The notes under the pieces are model-generated. The model searched no databases. It was not told the DNA's origin and saw only the letters and a list, made by a program, of their open reading frames with translations. Positions 1-8,225 of a stretch of DNA of 64,000 bases are shown here, piece after piece. The position numbers and the translations under genes were made by a program. The stretch comes from Muricauda sp. SCSIO 65647 (GTDB lineage: Bacteria > Bacteroidota > Bacteroidia > Flavobacteriales > Flavobacteriaceae), in assembly GCF_021534965.1 (NCBI RefSeq), contig NZ_CP091037.1, positions 3,417,501 to 3,481,500 on the forward strand, given 5' to 3'. Each line of letters starts with the position of its first letter. Positions within the stretch are counted from its first letter, which is position 1.

Positions 1-515
1 CATTATTGAAGGAAAAGTTGGGCACTATTTTTCTTCAAATGCACAACAATTTTTCACCAAAAGATTTTGATAGGGTGGTTCGCTTTGTAGACTACTGGCC
101 CAAAGAATTTTCACTTGCCATAGAGTTTAGGCACACCGATTGGTTCAATGATGAAAAAGCGGCCCAAGAGCTTTATCATCTGCTTGAAGAAAACAATATG
201 GCCAATGTGCTTGTCGATACTGCGGGCCGTAGAGACCTGTTGCATATGCGATTGACCAATGATGAGGCATTTGTTCGTTATGTAGGTGCCAACCACGAAT
301 CAGATTATGAACGGCTTGATGATTGGGTAGATCGACTTGTTCAATGGAAAGGGCAGGGGCTTCGTAACATTCATTTCTTTGTACACCAGAACCTTGAACT
401 TGAGTCTCCGTTGCTCTCAGCGTATTTTATCGACAACTGTAACAAAATGTTGGGGTCAGACTTACAGATACCCAAAACCCTGGGCGGTGAAAAATCGACG
501 CTTTTCAGTAACTAG
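1..515 (+). CDS. DUF72 family protein, C-terminal part
   Basis: About 170 residues are visible; the reading frame is open through the left edge, so the true start lies outside the window. The part seen resembles the C-terminal half of DUF72 (YecE-like) proteins, with the stretches AIEFRHTDWF and YVGANHES typical of the family. DUF72 proteins have a TIM-barrel-like fold; no biochemical role is firmly known. The 3' end overlaps the convergent decarboxylase gene by 11 bases, so the two genes have no room for a separate terminator. Confidence 0.8.
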   Translation, partial: LLKEKLGTIFLQMHNNFSPKDFDRVVRFVDYWPKEFSLAIEFRHTDWFNDEKAAQELYHLLEENNMANVLVDTAGRRDLLHMRLTNDEAFVRYVGANHESDYERLDDWVDRLVQWKGQGLRNIHFFVHQNLELESPLLSAYFIDNCNKMLGSDLQIPKTLGGEKSTLFSN

Positions 516-1356
516 CACCGACTTCTACAAACGTATTTTTTTCGTGAAATCGTGGGGCCAGTGGAGCGGCCATACAACAGGTAGAACCCAAGTAAAAAAT
601 TGACAGTTCTTGCAGCTTCTCTACGGTACTGCCAACTTTGATGTTCTTGCCCAGTTCAATGGTGCCTACCGCCGGACCACCTACTATCGAAAGATACCAT
701 ACCCTGCCCATTTCATCGGTGATGTCAATGTTATAGCGTTCATTTCTGAATGCGGGCAGTGATGGATTTTGCTTATAGATCCAAGGTCTTAGTACCACTA
801 AGTCACCGGGCACATGTTGAATACGGCTTATGGTGCCCGAAATAGGTGAATGTATGCGATGATAGTTTTTGTTGTGCAAGAATACATTGGTGAAGACATG
901 CTCTTTGGGAATGAGGTCTTTTTCAACTCCGAATATTACGTCTATTCGCCGTGTATCACTTTTGACTTTTGACTCTTGTAGGCCATCTACATGTCCCATA
1001 TCGCAGAGCAGTCCCTCGCAGGGCCATACCCACGGACTAGGATTATCGGGCATCACCTTGAACTCACGCGTGAAAAAATCTTGAAAATTATCATAGGCCT
1101 CTTTGCCCATGGGCGGTTTGAACTTGTCTAAGTATGTCTTATCAGAATAGTTCAACCACAGATACGGACTGATAATGTATTTCGAAAATCTCTTTTGATA
1201 GAGCGTCGTGTATGCGGTAGAAATTTTTCGCTGTAAATGACTGGGTAATGCACCCCAAACATCCACAGATAAAAATCTGTAGAATCTTGCCCTCCAAGAG
1301 GGTACTTTAAAAACGGTAAAGGTCGGATCTGAATAATAATTGTTTATAGCTTCCAC
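505..1356 (-). CDS. psd: Phosphatidylserine decarboxylase
   Basis: 283 residues. The enzyme decarboxylates phosphatidylserine to phosphatidylethanolamine, the main membrane lipid of this group. Family signatures seen: FFTREFK near residue 93, YHRIHSPISG in the middle, and the LGST motif at residues 256-259, where self-cleavage before the serine creates the pyruvoyl prosthetic group and splits the chain into beta and alpha subunits. The start is GTG; no in-frame ATG precedes conserved sequence. It is divergent from the thioesterase gene across about 190 bases. Length fits the longer proenzyme type. Recognition rests on motifs; confidence is high. Confidence 0.9.
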   Translation of the reverse strand: MEAINNYYSDPTFTVFKVPSWRARFYRFLSVDVWGALPSHLQRKISTAYTTLYQKRFSKYIISPYLWLNYSDKTYLDKFKPPMGKEAYDNFQDFFTREFKVMPDNPSPWVWPCEGLLCDMGHVDGLQESKVKSDTRRIDVIFGVEKDLIPKEHVFTNVFLHNKNYHRIHSPISGTISRIQHVPGDLVVLRPWIYKQNPSLPAFRNERYNIDITDEMGRVWYLSIVGGPAVGTIELGKNIKVGSTVEKLQELSIFYLGSTCCMAAPLAPRFHEKNTFVEVGASY

Positions 1357-1523
1357 TTTGGTTAGACAGTTCGTTTTTGTTAATTGACGTTCTCAATTTA
1401 TTTTTTTATCGAATTAGTGCCCAATCAATTAAGAAAACTTTATTTAAAGCTTAACAAACTTTATAAATAGTGAAATATGTCGTGTTAGGTACTCAGGTTT
1501 TTTAATCGGATATGATTTGCCCT

Positions 1524-1531
1524 TACCTTTG
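1524..1531 (+). promoter_or_regulatory. TAnnTTTG -7 element ahead of the thioesterase gene
   Basis: The octamer TACCTTTG matches the Bacteroidetes -7 consensus TAnnTTTG exactly. It ends 17 bases before the ATG at 1549, giving a leader of only about 10-12 bases. I see no convincing TTG-type -33 element at the usual distance. Confidence 0.55.
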
Positions 1532-1548
1532 CACCAAAATTGTCAGCA

Positions 1549-1947
1549 ATGAGATTTCACTCCCGAAAATGGGTAAAGCCTGAAGACTTAAATGCCAATG
1601 GAACACTTTTTGGCGGCCGGGTACTGTCATGGATCGATGAGCAAGCCGTCATCTATGCCATAATACAGCTTGAAAATAAACGGGTTGTCACCAAATACAT
1701 GTCAGAGATCAATTTCATGAGCTCTGCCGTTGAGGGCGATATCATCGAACTGGGGATCGAGGTGGTCAAATTCGGAAAATCTTCTTTAAACTTAAACTGT
1801 GAGGTACGTAACAAGATGACCTTAGAGACCATTTTGACCGTTGATAACATTATTTTGGTGAATTTGGATGAGAAAGGAAAACCGTCACCCCATGGCAAAA
1901 CAAAGGTAGAGTACGTCGAAGATCGATTGGCCGGTCAAGAAAACTAG
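1549..1947 (+). CDS. Acyl-CoA thioesterase, hot-dog fold (YciA/BACH-like)
   Basis: 132 residues. It probably hydrolyses acyl-CoA thioesters in the cytosol. The segment NANGTLFGGRVLSWIDEQA is the classic hot-dog thioesterase motif, with the Asn/Gly helix start and the catalytic acidic residue in WIDE; the FMSSAVEGDIIEL strand also fits the family. Size agrees with single-domain members. I chose ATG 1549 over the TTG at 1540 because the -7 box at 1524-1531 would leave almost no leader for TTG. It converges with the dipeptidase gene, with only 5 bases between the stops. Confidence 0.85.
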   Translation: MRFHSRKWVKPEDLNANGTLFGGRVLSWIDEQAVIYAIIQLENKRVVTKYMSEINFMSSAVEGDIIELGIEVVKFGKSSLNLNCEVRNKMTLETILTVDNIILVNLDEKGKPSPHGKTKVEYVEDRLAGQEN

Positions 1948-1952
1948 ATAGG

Positions 1953-3245
1953 TTAGCCTGGGTTGGTCTGAATTTCTTTGGCCACTGTTTGTACCTCGTC
2001 AAGCACGCGCAAAAGGTTGCCGCCCCATAACTTCGAAATAGCTTCCCTGTTGTAGCCCCTTTTCACCAATTCTATAGTAACATTTTGGGTTTCAGAGGCA
2101 TCTGACCAGCCTTCGATGCCCCCACCACCATCAAAGTCAGAGCTGATACCCACGTGGTCAATGCCGATCAAATCGACCATATAGTCAATGTGGTCGACAA
2201 AGTCTGAAACATCTACGGCTGCAGGGGCATTCGGATTTTTAGCGGCCAAATCTTTTGAAATAGTTACCACCTTGCGGTAATTATCGATAAAGGCCTCTCT
2301 CTGGGCCGCGGTCAATTGACTGAATTGTGAACGTTCAAACCATTCGATGTTCAATGAATCGGCAACTTTTTTATAGATCTCTTTCATGTACGCTGAACGT
2401 GCTTCATGTTTCTCGGCGTTCAAGTAAGCACCTAAAGCCACGGTCTGTACCACGCCACCATTTTCTTTCATGAGCAATAATTGCTCGTCATCAAGATTTC
2501 TACTATGGTCGCAAAGTGCCCTTGCCGAAGAATGTGATGCAATGATCGGGGCTTTTGAAAGGGCGACCATTTGTTTCATCGCTTCTTTTGAAGGATGCGA
2601 AACATCAATCATTATTCCTAGTCTATTCAACTCATTTACAGCACTTTCACCCAATTCACTTAAACCATTATGTAACCATTCGCCATTTTCCTCACCCGTA
2701 TTCGAGTCGCAAAATTGGCTGTGCCCATTATGGGAAAGTGATACATAGCGCGCCCCCATCTCATGGTATTTCTCGAAGTTTGAAAGGTCTTCCCCAGCGG
2801 GGTAAGCGTTTTCAACGCCTATCATGGCTACCAACTTGCCCTTGGCATTGATATTATTGACATCTTCTGGGTTCAGGGCCAATTCTATTTGTTCGGGCGC
2901 ATATTCTTCACAAAGCCTGTGAATGGCTGCGAACTTGGCCATCGCGTTGGCCTCGGCCCTGGCATAGCCCTCGGTGTTTAGCGAATCTTGCCCTGTATAG
3001 ACGATAAGCCAGACAACATCCAATTCGCCTTCCTTCATTTTGGGCAGGTCGAGCTGGGTTTTCAGTCTTTGGGTGTAGTTGATACTATCGGTAAAGTTTT
3101 TCACATTGATGTCGACATGGGTATCAATGGTAATGACTCTTTGATGTATCTCTTTTGCCTTTTTCACCAAATCATCTTCTTGTTTTTTTGGTTTTTCGGC
3201 ACATGAGGCCAAAAGAAAAAAGGCAATTAAAAAATAGTGAACTCG
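1953..3245 (-). CDS. Membrane dipeptidase, M19 family, lipoprotein
   Basis: 430 residues from a TTG start at 3245. This start gives a compact lipoprotein signal (basic residue, hydrophobic core, lipobox LASC with Cys at 15); a GTG at 3305 would add 20 unlikely residues. M19 enzymes are zinc dipeptidases acting on L-D or L-L dipeptides. Metal-ligand motifs are all present: DTHVD near residue 41, GVENAYP (Glu), DVSH, ASHSSARAL (His) and SSDFDG (Asp). It is probably anchored in the envelope with its active site outside the cytoplasm. Its role may be peptide scavenging or turnover of wall peptides; substrate unknown. Confidence 0.88.
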   Translation of the reverse strand, partial: RVHYFLIAFFLLASCAEKPKKQEDDLVKKAKEIHQRVITIDTHVDINVKNFTDSINYTQRLKTQLDLPKMKEGELDVVWLIVYTGQDSLNTEGYARAEANAMAKFAAIHRLCEEYAPEQIELALNPEDVNNINAKGKLVAMIGVENAYPAGEDLSNFEKYHEMGARYVSLSHNGHSQFCDSNTGEENGEWLHNGLSELGESAVNELNRLGIMIDVSHPSKEAMKQMVALSKAPIIASHSSARALCDHSRNLDDEQLLLMKENGGVVQTVALGAYLNAEKHEARSAYMKEIYKKVADSLNIEWFERSQFSQLTAAQREAFIDNYRKVVTISKDLAAKNPNAPAAVDVSDFVDHIDYMVDLIGIDHVGISSDFDGGGGIEGWSDASETQNVTIELVKRGYNREAISKLWGGNLLRVLDEVQTVAKEIQTNPG

Positions 3246-3442
3246 CAACTTGAAAAATTTTACACCTACAAATAAAGCGAATTGACAACAAAATTGCGAA
3301 ACCACATAACAAATAATTGTCTGGACTAAGTTAAATGAAGAGTTTTAATGCTGTAATTACCAGTTTTTTAACGCAAGGCCCTTTTACCATTCTTTGATGA
3401 AGTATTGAGTGCCGGGCGTTTGAATGCAAGACGAAGATTTTA

Positions 3443-3805
3443 ATGATGAGGCTACTCAACCATTTGGACAGACTAGGGACCGAACTCGAACATTTCTCTT
3501 ACGAAGAGTTAAAGATTTCAGAAGCGATACAACTTAAACAGCACTACATGGTGCTGCAAGAAAGACTTCACCAAAACATTTTTGGTCTGGCCGAAACTGA
3601 CTTGGCAGTCGAGCAACTGCCTAAAGAGACAGCTTTCGAATCGACTTTGTTGAAGTCAAAAGTTTCTTTGGATGAACTTCAACAATTGATTGCACAATTA
3701 AGGGAATCAGACCTGGACCCGACGCAGCGTATGCTCGTAAAAAGAATACAATTGGTCTCCAATAACATTGGAGATGTGCTCAATACCACTAAAACTCAAA
3801 AATAA
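3443..3805 (+). CDS. Small helical protein of unknown function, first gene of the exopolysaccharide-like cluster
   Basis: 120 residues. I do not recognise a family. The sequence is strongly helical, rich in Leu, Glu, Gln and Lys, with no signal peptide or membrane segment, so a small cytosolic four-helix or coiled-coil protein is likely. It sits 22 bases before an HPt protein and a receiver protein, and all following genes run the same way. Its fold class and place suggest a partner or adaptor of the phosphorelay, but that is inference only. ATG start at 3443, directly followed by a second ATG. Confidence 0.6.
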   Translation: MMRLLNHLDRLGTELEHFSYEELKISEAIQLKQHYMVLQERLHQNIFGLAETDLAVEQLPKETAFESTLLKSKVSLDELQQLIAQLRESDLDPTQRMLVKRIQLVSNNIGDVLNTTKTQK

Positions 3806-3827
3806 CGGTTCACAAAATAGCATAGTT

Positions 3828-4238
3828 ATGGAAACAAAGATCACCCCCGCAGAAATCGAATCACATTTTAAAGACCTTGAGAAAAGTTATGACTTGCAGG
3901 GATTGTTACAAGAATGCATGGGACAAACCGCGTTGTTGGAAGAATTGATTCGGTTGTTCAAACAAAATGTACTCGAATTTGTTGGCAATGTCAAAGTGCA
4001 TTTGACCAATGATGATATGAAAGCACTTGGTTTTGCTTGCCATAAGATGAAATCTGGATTGAAAATGATGAAGGCCAATGGTCTGTTACAGATTGTGGAG
4101 CAATTACACCTCGCGAGTAAAACAGAGAAAGACGAAAAGCATATGAACTTCTTGTACAATCTTTTCATTGAAGAATATACCGTTCTCGAAAAACAGATGG
4201 ATAGTGAGTACAAGCGAATGCAAAAAGAAGAAATATAG
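3828..4238 (+). CDS. Histidine-containing phosphotransfer (HPt) protein
   Basis: 136 residues from ATG 3828; an upstream in-frame start at 3768 would overlap the previous gene and adds a tail that does not look like protein. The motif ACHKMKSGLKMM matches the HPt signature H-x-K-x-K/S-x, with His72 as the expected phosphoryl-accepting residue, in an all-helical protein. HPt proteins relay phosphate between receiver domains of hybrid kinases and response regulators. The receiver gene starts 8 bases downstream, so they probably work as a pair. No cognate histidine kinase lies next to them. Confidence 0.8.
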   Translation: METKITPAEIESHFKDLEKSYDLQGLLQECMGQTALLEELIRLFKQNVLEFVGNVKVHLTNDDMKALGFACHKMKSGLKMMKANGLLQIVEQLHLASKTEKDEKHMNFLYNLFIEEYTVLEKQMDSEYKRMQKEEI

Positions 4239-4246
4239 ATTGGATT

Positions 4247-4627
4247 TTGAGAGATAGAAAAATTTTATTGGCCGAAGACGATGAAATGCTTGCCTCTTTA
4301 CTGCAGTTTTGGTTAGAGAAAGAAGGATATGAAGTGGGTATTGTATCAAACGGATTGGAGGTCAAGCAATCACTTGAAAAGGCATTGCCCGATATCATGA
4401 TCAGCGATATTATGATGCCCTATTTTTCGGGCATTGAGTTGGTCGGTCATATCAGGAATGATCTGAAAGCCAATATGCCTATCATTCTTATATCATCGGC
4501 CTCAAATGATGAGAATATTCTCAACGCCTTTGAATTGGGCGCCAACGATTTTCTTTCAAAACCCATAAGCCCTTCCGAGCTATTGGTAAGGGTCTCACGG
4601 GCATTGAAGGCAGTGAATACCAGTTGA
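4247..4627 (+). CDS. Stand-alone response regulator receiver protein
   Basis: 126 residues, one REC domain and no output domain. Conserved sites: acidic pair Asp11-Asp12, phospho-acceptor Asp54 in SDIMMP, hydroxyl residue near Ser83-84 in ILISSAS, and Lys105 in SKPIS. The start is TTG at 4247; the REC fold begins immediately after it, so little can be missing. Single-domain receivers act by binding partners such as kinases or synthases. With the HPt protein just upstream and a HEAT scaffold and GT2 synthase downstream, it could control polymer synthesis post-translationally (inference). Confidence 0.87.
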   Translation: MRDRKILLAEDDEMLASLLQFWLEKEGYEVGIVSNGLEVKQSLEKALPDIMISDIMMPYFSGIELVGHIRNDLKANMPIILISSASNDENILNAFELGANDFLSKPISPSELLVRVSRALKAVNTS

Positions 4628-4699
4628 TAAATTAAATACCAAACCAAACAAACCAAACTACTAAACTACCACTCATCAACCTCCCCCATATACATACCG
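4628..4699 (+). other. G-free A/C-rich spacer ahead of a TTG-start gene
   Basis: This stretch has no G on the plus strand and is built of short AAC/ACC/CTA runs. It separates the receiver gene from the HEAT gene, the only sizeable gap (95 bases) in the cluster. It would be unstructured in RNA. A similar G-poor run precedes the TTG-start glycosyltransferase at 16819. Confidence 0.5.
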
Positions 4700-4722
4700 A
4701 TCTACTTTGGGATCTCACCATT

Positions 4723-6768
4723 TTGTTCACGGTGCTGGGTGTCCTATACTTCTTTTTTATCTTCTTTTTCAAAAGAAAGATTTCACTCAACGTTCAAAAA
4801 CTTTCCACAAAGAAAAAAGAACTGGCCCCGATTATCAGCAATTTTCTCTTTCATGACGATAAGGGACCTGTTGAAGAACAAAAAAGTTACATACAGCTGA
4901 AAATCGAGATTAGGGATGCCTTGAAAAATCACGCCTTTAGAAAAATACTTTCAGAGATTTTGTTGGACTTGGAGAAAGATGTATCAGGAGAGACCAGAAA
5001 AAAATTGCACAGGTTGTATGATGAACTGGGGCTTCACCTCGATGCCTATCGAAAATTGAAAAGTTGGCGTTGGGAGATCGTTTCACAGGGTATTCTCGAG
5101 CTCACCCAAATGCAAAGGGTGGATGCCTATCCGTTTATCACCAAATTTCTGAATGACCGTAGAAGTGTCATACGAAAGCAAGCGGAGATTTCCACAGTTT
5201 CATTGAAACCAGAGGGCATCAGTCATTTTTTGGATACCACCCGATATGGCATATCAGAATGGCAACAGTTGAAAATAATGGAAGAATTGAGGGGGATGGA
5301 GAATTTTCGTCCGCCCCGATTCGCTACCTGGTTGATTTCCAGAAATCGCGATGTAGTGTTGTTTTCTCTTAGGTTGATGCGCCACTACAACCAAAATAAT
5401 GCCGAAAAATCGATCATTGAACTGATCAAGCACAAAGACGATTATATAAAGTCTGAAGCTATTTGCTGTATCAAGGAGTTTTGTATGCTAAAGGCCCTTA
5501 AACCATTGAAAGCAGTATTTCGAAGTTGTAGTGAAATGGTCAAAATTGAGATTTTGGATGCCATCGCCACACTGGGCAGTGAAAGTGAAATTGAGTTTCT
5601 GCTCAAGGCAGAAAAGCATGAACCGTCTTTTATGGTGCGTACCAAGGCCTTGACCGCCATCAATGATCTAGTGCCCGATACCATTATTCCCACCAAAGAT
5701 ATTATGTCAAAATTCAAGAAAGACACCAAAGACCGATTGGATAAAAAACTTAAAGCTTTTGTGAAAAATGCCAAAGATGAAAACGGTACTGTCGAAGATT
5801 CTGGGGAGGCGGGAGTTGAAAATATCAATGACGACGAGCTTTCAGTAGATATCGAAGTCTTTGAGATCGATCCTGATACCATCTCGATCAAAGAAGAGGA
5901 GCGAGAAGATGATGGTGAAAGAATAATGACGTTTGACCATGACAAGACTGATTTCGAAATAGGCCCGATCGAACAAGGCCTTGATGACGCTATCAATACG
6001 CAGCTGGGTTTGGTCAATGCAGAAGCCGAAGAAGAGCAAAAGCCACAGGGTGAAAATGATCTTAAGGAAGAATACCAAAGAATGTCGCCCCCAGAACGAG
6101 AAATGCTCATCGATACTTTAGAGGTTTCCAACTCGGATCGAGATATTCCCGTATTGGAAGATTTGATAGAGCAGGAGGAAAGCTCAGAGTCAGGTTTCCG
6201 TATATTCAAAATGCTGAAAAACCTCAAGAGCCCATCCAAAGAAATACCACCCGTCGAAGAAGAACCATTTTACGATTCAAAAGAGCTGTTGGTCGGGGCA
6301 AACGACAGTATTTTCTATCCGTTGTTTGAATATGCAACCGATCAGGTTTCAAAAATGGCCCTATTGAAAGAAATGGCTTCAGTGGGCGATGAACGCGATT
6401 TGGCCATGCTTGAAGAATTGTCTCAAGATGAGGATCCAAAATTGGCCAAGCAGGCCAAAGATGCCAAAGAAAAGCTACTTAAGAAATTGACCTCAGAAGA
6501 ATCTTTAATTGAAGAAGACCCTGAAAAATCAACGGTCAGACCTGTAACCACCGAAAAAGAACCATTGCATTCTGAAGAATTGGAAGAGGCGATCATGGCT
6601 ACCGGAGTTGAAAAATCTGGGGAAGACGAAGATGGGTTGATGCCCATGGAGTTGTGTTTTCTGCATGATGAATTTGGTATCGACCCTTCAAGAGAAGAAG
6701 ATGACGAGCTTAATTTCGAGTTGGCCGATGAATTTTTCTTGCATCAAGACGGTACTTTTTCTGATTAA
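4723..6768 (+). CDS. Membrane-anchored HEAT-repeat protein with acidic linker
   Basis: 681 residues. One hydrophobic segment (about residues 2-16) is followed by a cluster of Lys/Arg, so by the positive-inside rule the bulk should be cytosolic. Residues about 90-340 form helical pairs of the HEAT/PBS-lyase type; 350-510 is strongly acidic and low in complexity; 530-600 holds further HEAT-like helices; the tail is again acidic. No catalytic motif is seen. HEAT solenoids are protein-binding scaffolds. Its position between the receiver gene and the GT2 synthase suggests a link between them (inference). The TTG start is uncertain: the frame stays open upstream without an ATG. Confidence 0.72.
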   Translation: MFTVLGVLYFFFIFFFKRKISLNVQKLSTKKKELAPIISNFLFHDDKGPVEEQKSYIQLKIEIRDALKNHAFRKILSEILLDLEKDVSGETRKKLHRLYDELGLHLDAYRKLKSWRWEIVSQGILELTQMQRVDAYPFITKFLNDRRSVIRKQAEISTVSLKPEGISHFLDTTRYGISEWQQLKIMEELRGMENFRPPRFATWLISRNRDVVLFSLRLMRHYNQNNAEKSIIELIKHKDDYIKSEAICCIKEFCMLKALKPLKAVFRSCSEMVKIEILDAIATLGSESEIEFLLKAEKHEPSFMVRTKALTAINDLVPDTIIPTKDIMSKFKKDTKDRLDKKLKAFVKNAKDENGTVEDSGEAGVENINDDELSVDIEVFEIDPDTISIKEEEREDDGERIMTFDHDKTDFEIGPIEQGLDDAINTQLGLVNAEAEEEQKPQGENDLKEEYQRMSPPEREMLIDTLEVSNSDRDIPVLEDLIEQEESSESGFRIFKMLKNLKSPSKEIPPVEEEPFYDSKELLVGANDSIFYPLFEYATDQVSKMALLKEMASVGDERDLAMLEELSQDEDPKLAKQAKDAKEKLLKKLTSEESLIEEDPEKSTVRPVTTEKEPLHSEELEEAIMATGVEKSGEDEDGLMPMELCFLHDEFGIDPSREEDDELNFELADEFFLHQDGTFSD

Positions 6769-6784
6769 AACGAGATAAGAAAGA

Positions 6785-8215
6785 ATGGATAGCGGACTGT
6801 TCAATATCATTCTTGAGTACATCAACATTGTCTTTTTGATGTTTACCACGGTATTGTTCGTGGCGTTCAGTTTTATGGGCTACCTGTCTACTCGAAATTC
6901 CATTCACTATAAAAACAAAAACAGCTTTGGTGACCTGTCAAAGGTAATGGCATCTCCTTTGGCCCCTGGCATTACGATCATCGCGCCCGCCTATAATGAA
7001 GAACTGACCATTGTGGAGAGTGTTCGCTCGCTCTTATCGCTCAAATATGTGAACTACGAGGTAATGGTGGTCAATGATGGCAGCAAAGACAACACGTTGC
7101 CAAAAATGATCGAAGCCTATGGACTTGAAAGGGTTGAGCGACCCATTGACCCCAATTTGAAAGCCAAGCCGATCAGGGGTATCTATAAATCAAAGCATCG
7201 CACGTTCTCAAAACTGACCGTAATAGACAAAGAAAACGGAGGCAAGTCAGATGCGCTCAATATTGGGATGCATCTTTCAGAAAACCGATATGTGGGCTGT
7301 ATTGATGTAGACTGCCTATTGATGCCCGATGCCTTGTTGCATGTAGTGAAAAACTTCTTTCAGCGCACAAAAAAAAGGGTTATAGCGGTCGGTGGTGTCA
7401 TTCGGGTGGCCAATTCGTGTAAGATTTCTGGGGGCACTTTAGAAGAAATACGCCTGCCAAAGAGTTGGCTGGCACGGTTTCAGTTGCTTGAGTACACCCG
7501 TTCGTTTCTTTTGGGAAGAATGGCATGGGGGCGAATCGACAGCCTTTTGATCATTTCAGGGGCCTTTGGCTTTTTTGATCGTGAAATCGCCTTGGCCGCC
7601 GGCGGCTACGATACCGGCACCGTCGGTGAAGATATGGAGATTGTCTTCAAGATGCGCCGCTATATGCACGAACGAAGAGAACCCTATACGATAGAATATA
7701 TTCCCGATCCGTTATGCTGGACCGAAGTGCCCGAAGATGCAAACATATTGATAAACCAGCGTGACCGTTGGGCCCGTGGCAATCTAGAAACGCTATACAA
7801 GCACAAAGACATGTTCTTCAACTCAAAATTTGGTAGGCTGGGGCTGATTAGCTATCCCTACTGGTTTTTCTATGAGTGGTCGGCACCGTTATTAGAGTTT
7901 TTTGGCTTTTTCTCCGTCGTAATTTTTTGGTATCTGGGCATCTTGAACTGGGATTTTTTCTTTGCACTGACGGCTACCATATACATGTTTTCGATCATGT
8001 TCTCGTTCTATGCCATTCTTTGGGATGTCTATACCTATAACGAGTACAGAAAAACGAAAGACATTCTGATTCTTATGTTTTGCGCGATGATCGAACCGTT
8101 CACATTTCATCCACTGGTCGTTTGGGCCTCAGTAAGGGGCAACATGACAAAACTGTTCAGAAGAAAAACGGGCTGGGGTGTACAAGTACGCAAAGGTTTG
8201 GTAAGGGCCACTTAA
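6785..8215 (+). CDS. Processive family 2 glycosyltransferase (PgaC/cellulose-synthase-like)
   Basis: 476 residues. An N-terminal membrane segment (about 12-33) is followed by a GT-A domain and about four C-terminal membrane helices (about 360-455). Processive GT2 motifs are present: VVNDGS near residue 98, DVD at 174-176 for metal and nucleotide-sugar binding, GED at 281-283 for the catalytic base, and QRDRW at 325-329, the acceptor/channel motif. Such enzymes polymerise sugars and pass the chain through the inner membrane. The sugar cannot be told from sequence. It lies 16 bases after the HEAT gene and 10 before the LtaS-like gene. Confidence 0.88.
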   Translation: MDSGLFNIILEYINIVFLMFTTVLFVAFSFMGYLSTRNSIHYKNKNSFGDLSKVMASPLAPGITIIAPAYNEELTIVESVRSLLSLKYVNYEVMVVNDGSKDNTLPKMIEAYGLERVERPIDPNLKAKPIRGIYKSKHRTFSKLTVIDKENGGKSDALNIGMHLSENRYVGCIDVDCLLMPDALLHVVKNFFQRTKKRVIAVGGVIRVANSCKISGGTLEEIRLPKSWLARFQLLEYTRSFLLGRMAWGRIDSLLIISGAFGFFDREIALAAGGYDTGTVGEDMEIVFKMRRYMHERREPYTIEYIPDPLCWTEVPEDANILINQRDRWARGNLETLYKHKDMFFNSKFGRLGLISYPYWFFYEWSAPLLEFFGFFSVVIFWYLGILNWDFFFALTATIYMFSIMFSFYAILWDVYTYNEYRKTKDILILMFCAMIEPFTFHPLVVWASVRGNMTKLFRRKTGWGVQVRKGLVRAT

Positions 8216-8225
8216 ATGTTTTGAT

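Noticed and set aside
5442-6239. 265-codon minus-strand open frame
   Set aside because: Antisense to the HEAT gene, in low-complexity acidic-coding sequence; composition is Ser-rich and unlike a protein. The plus-strand frame shows real repeats.
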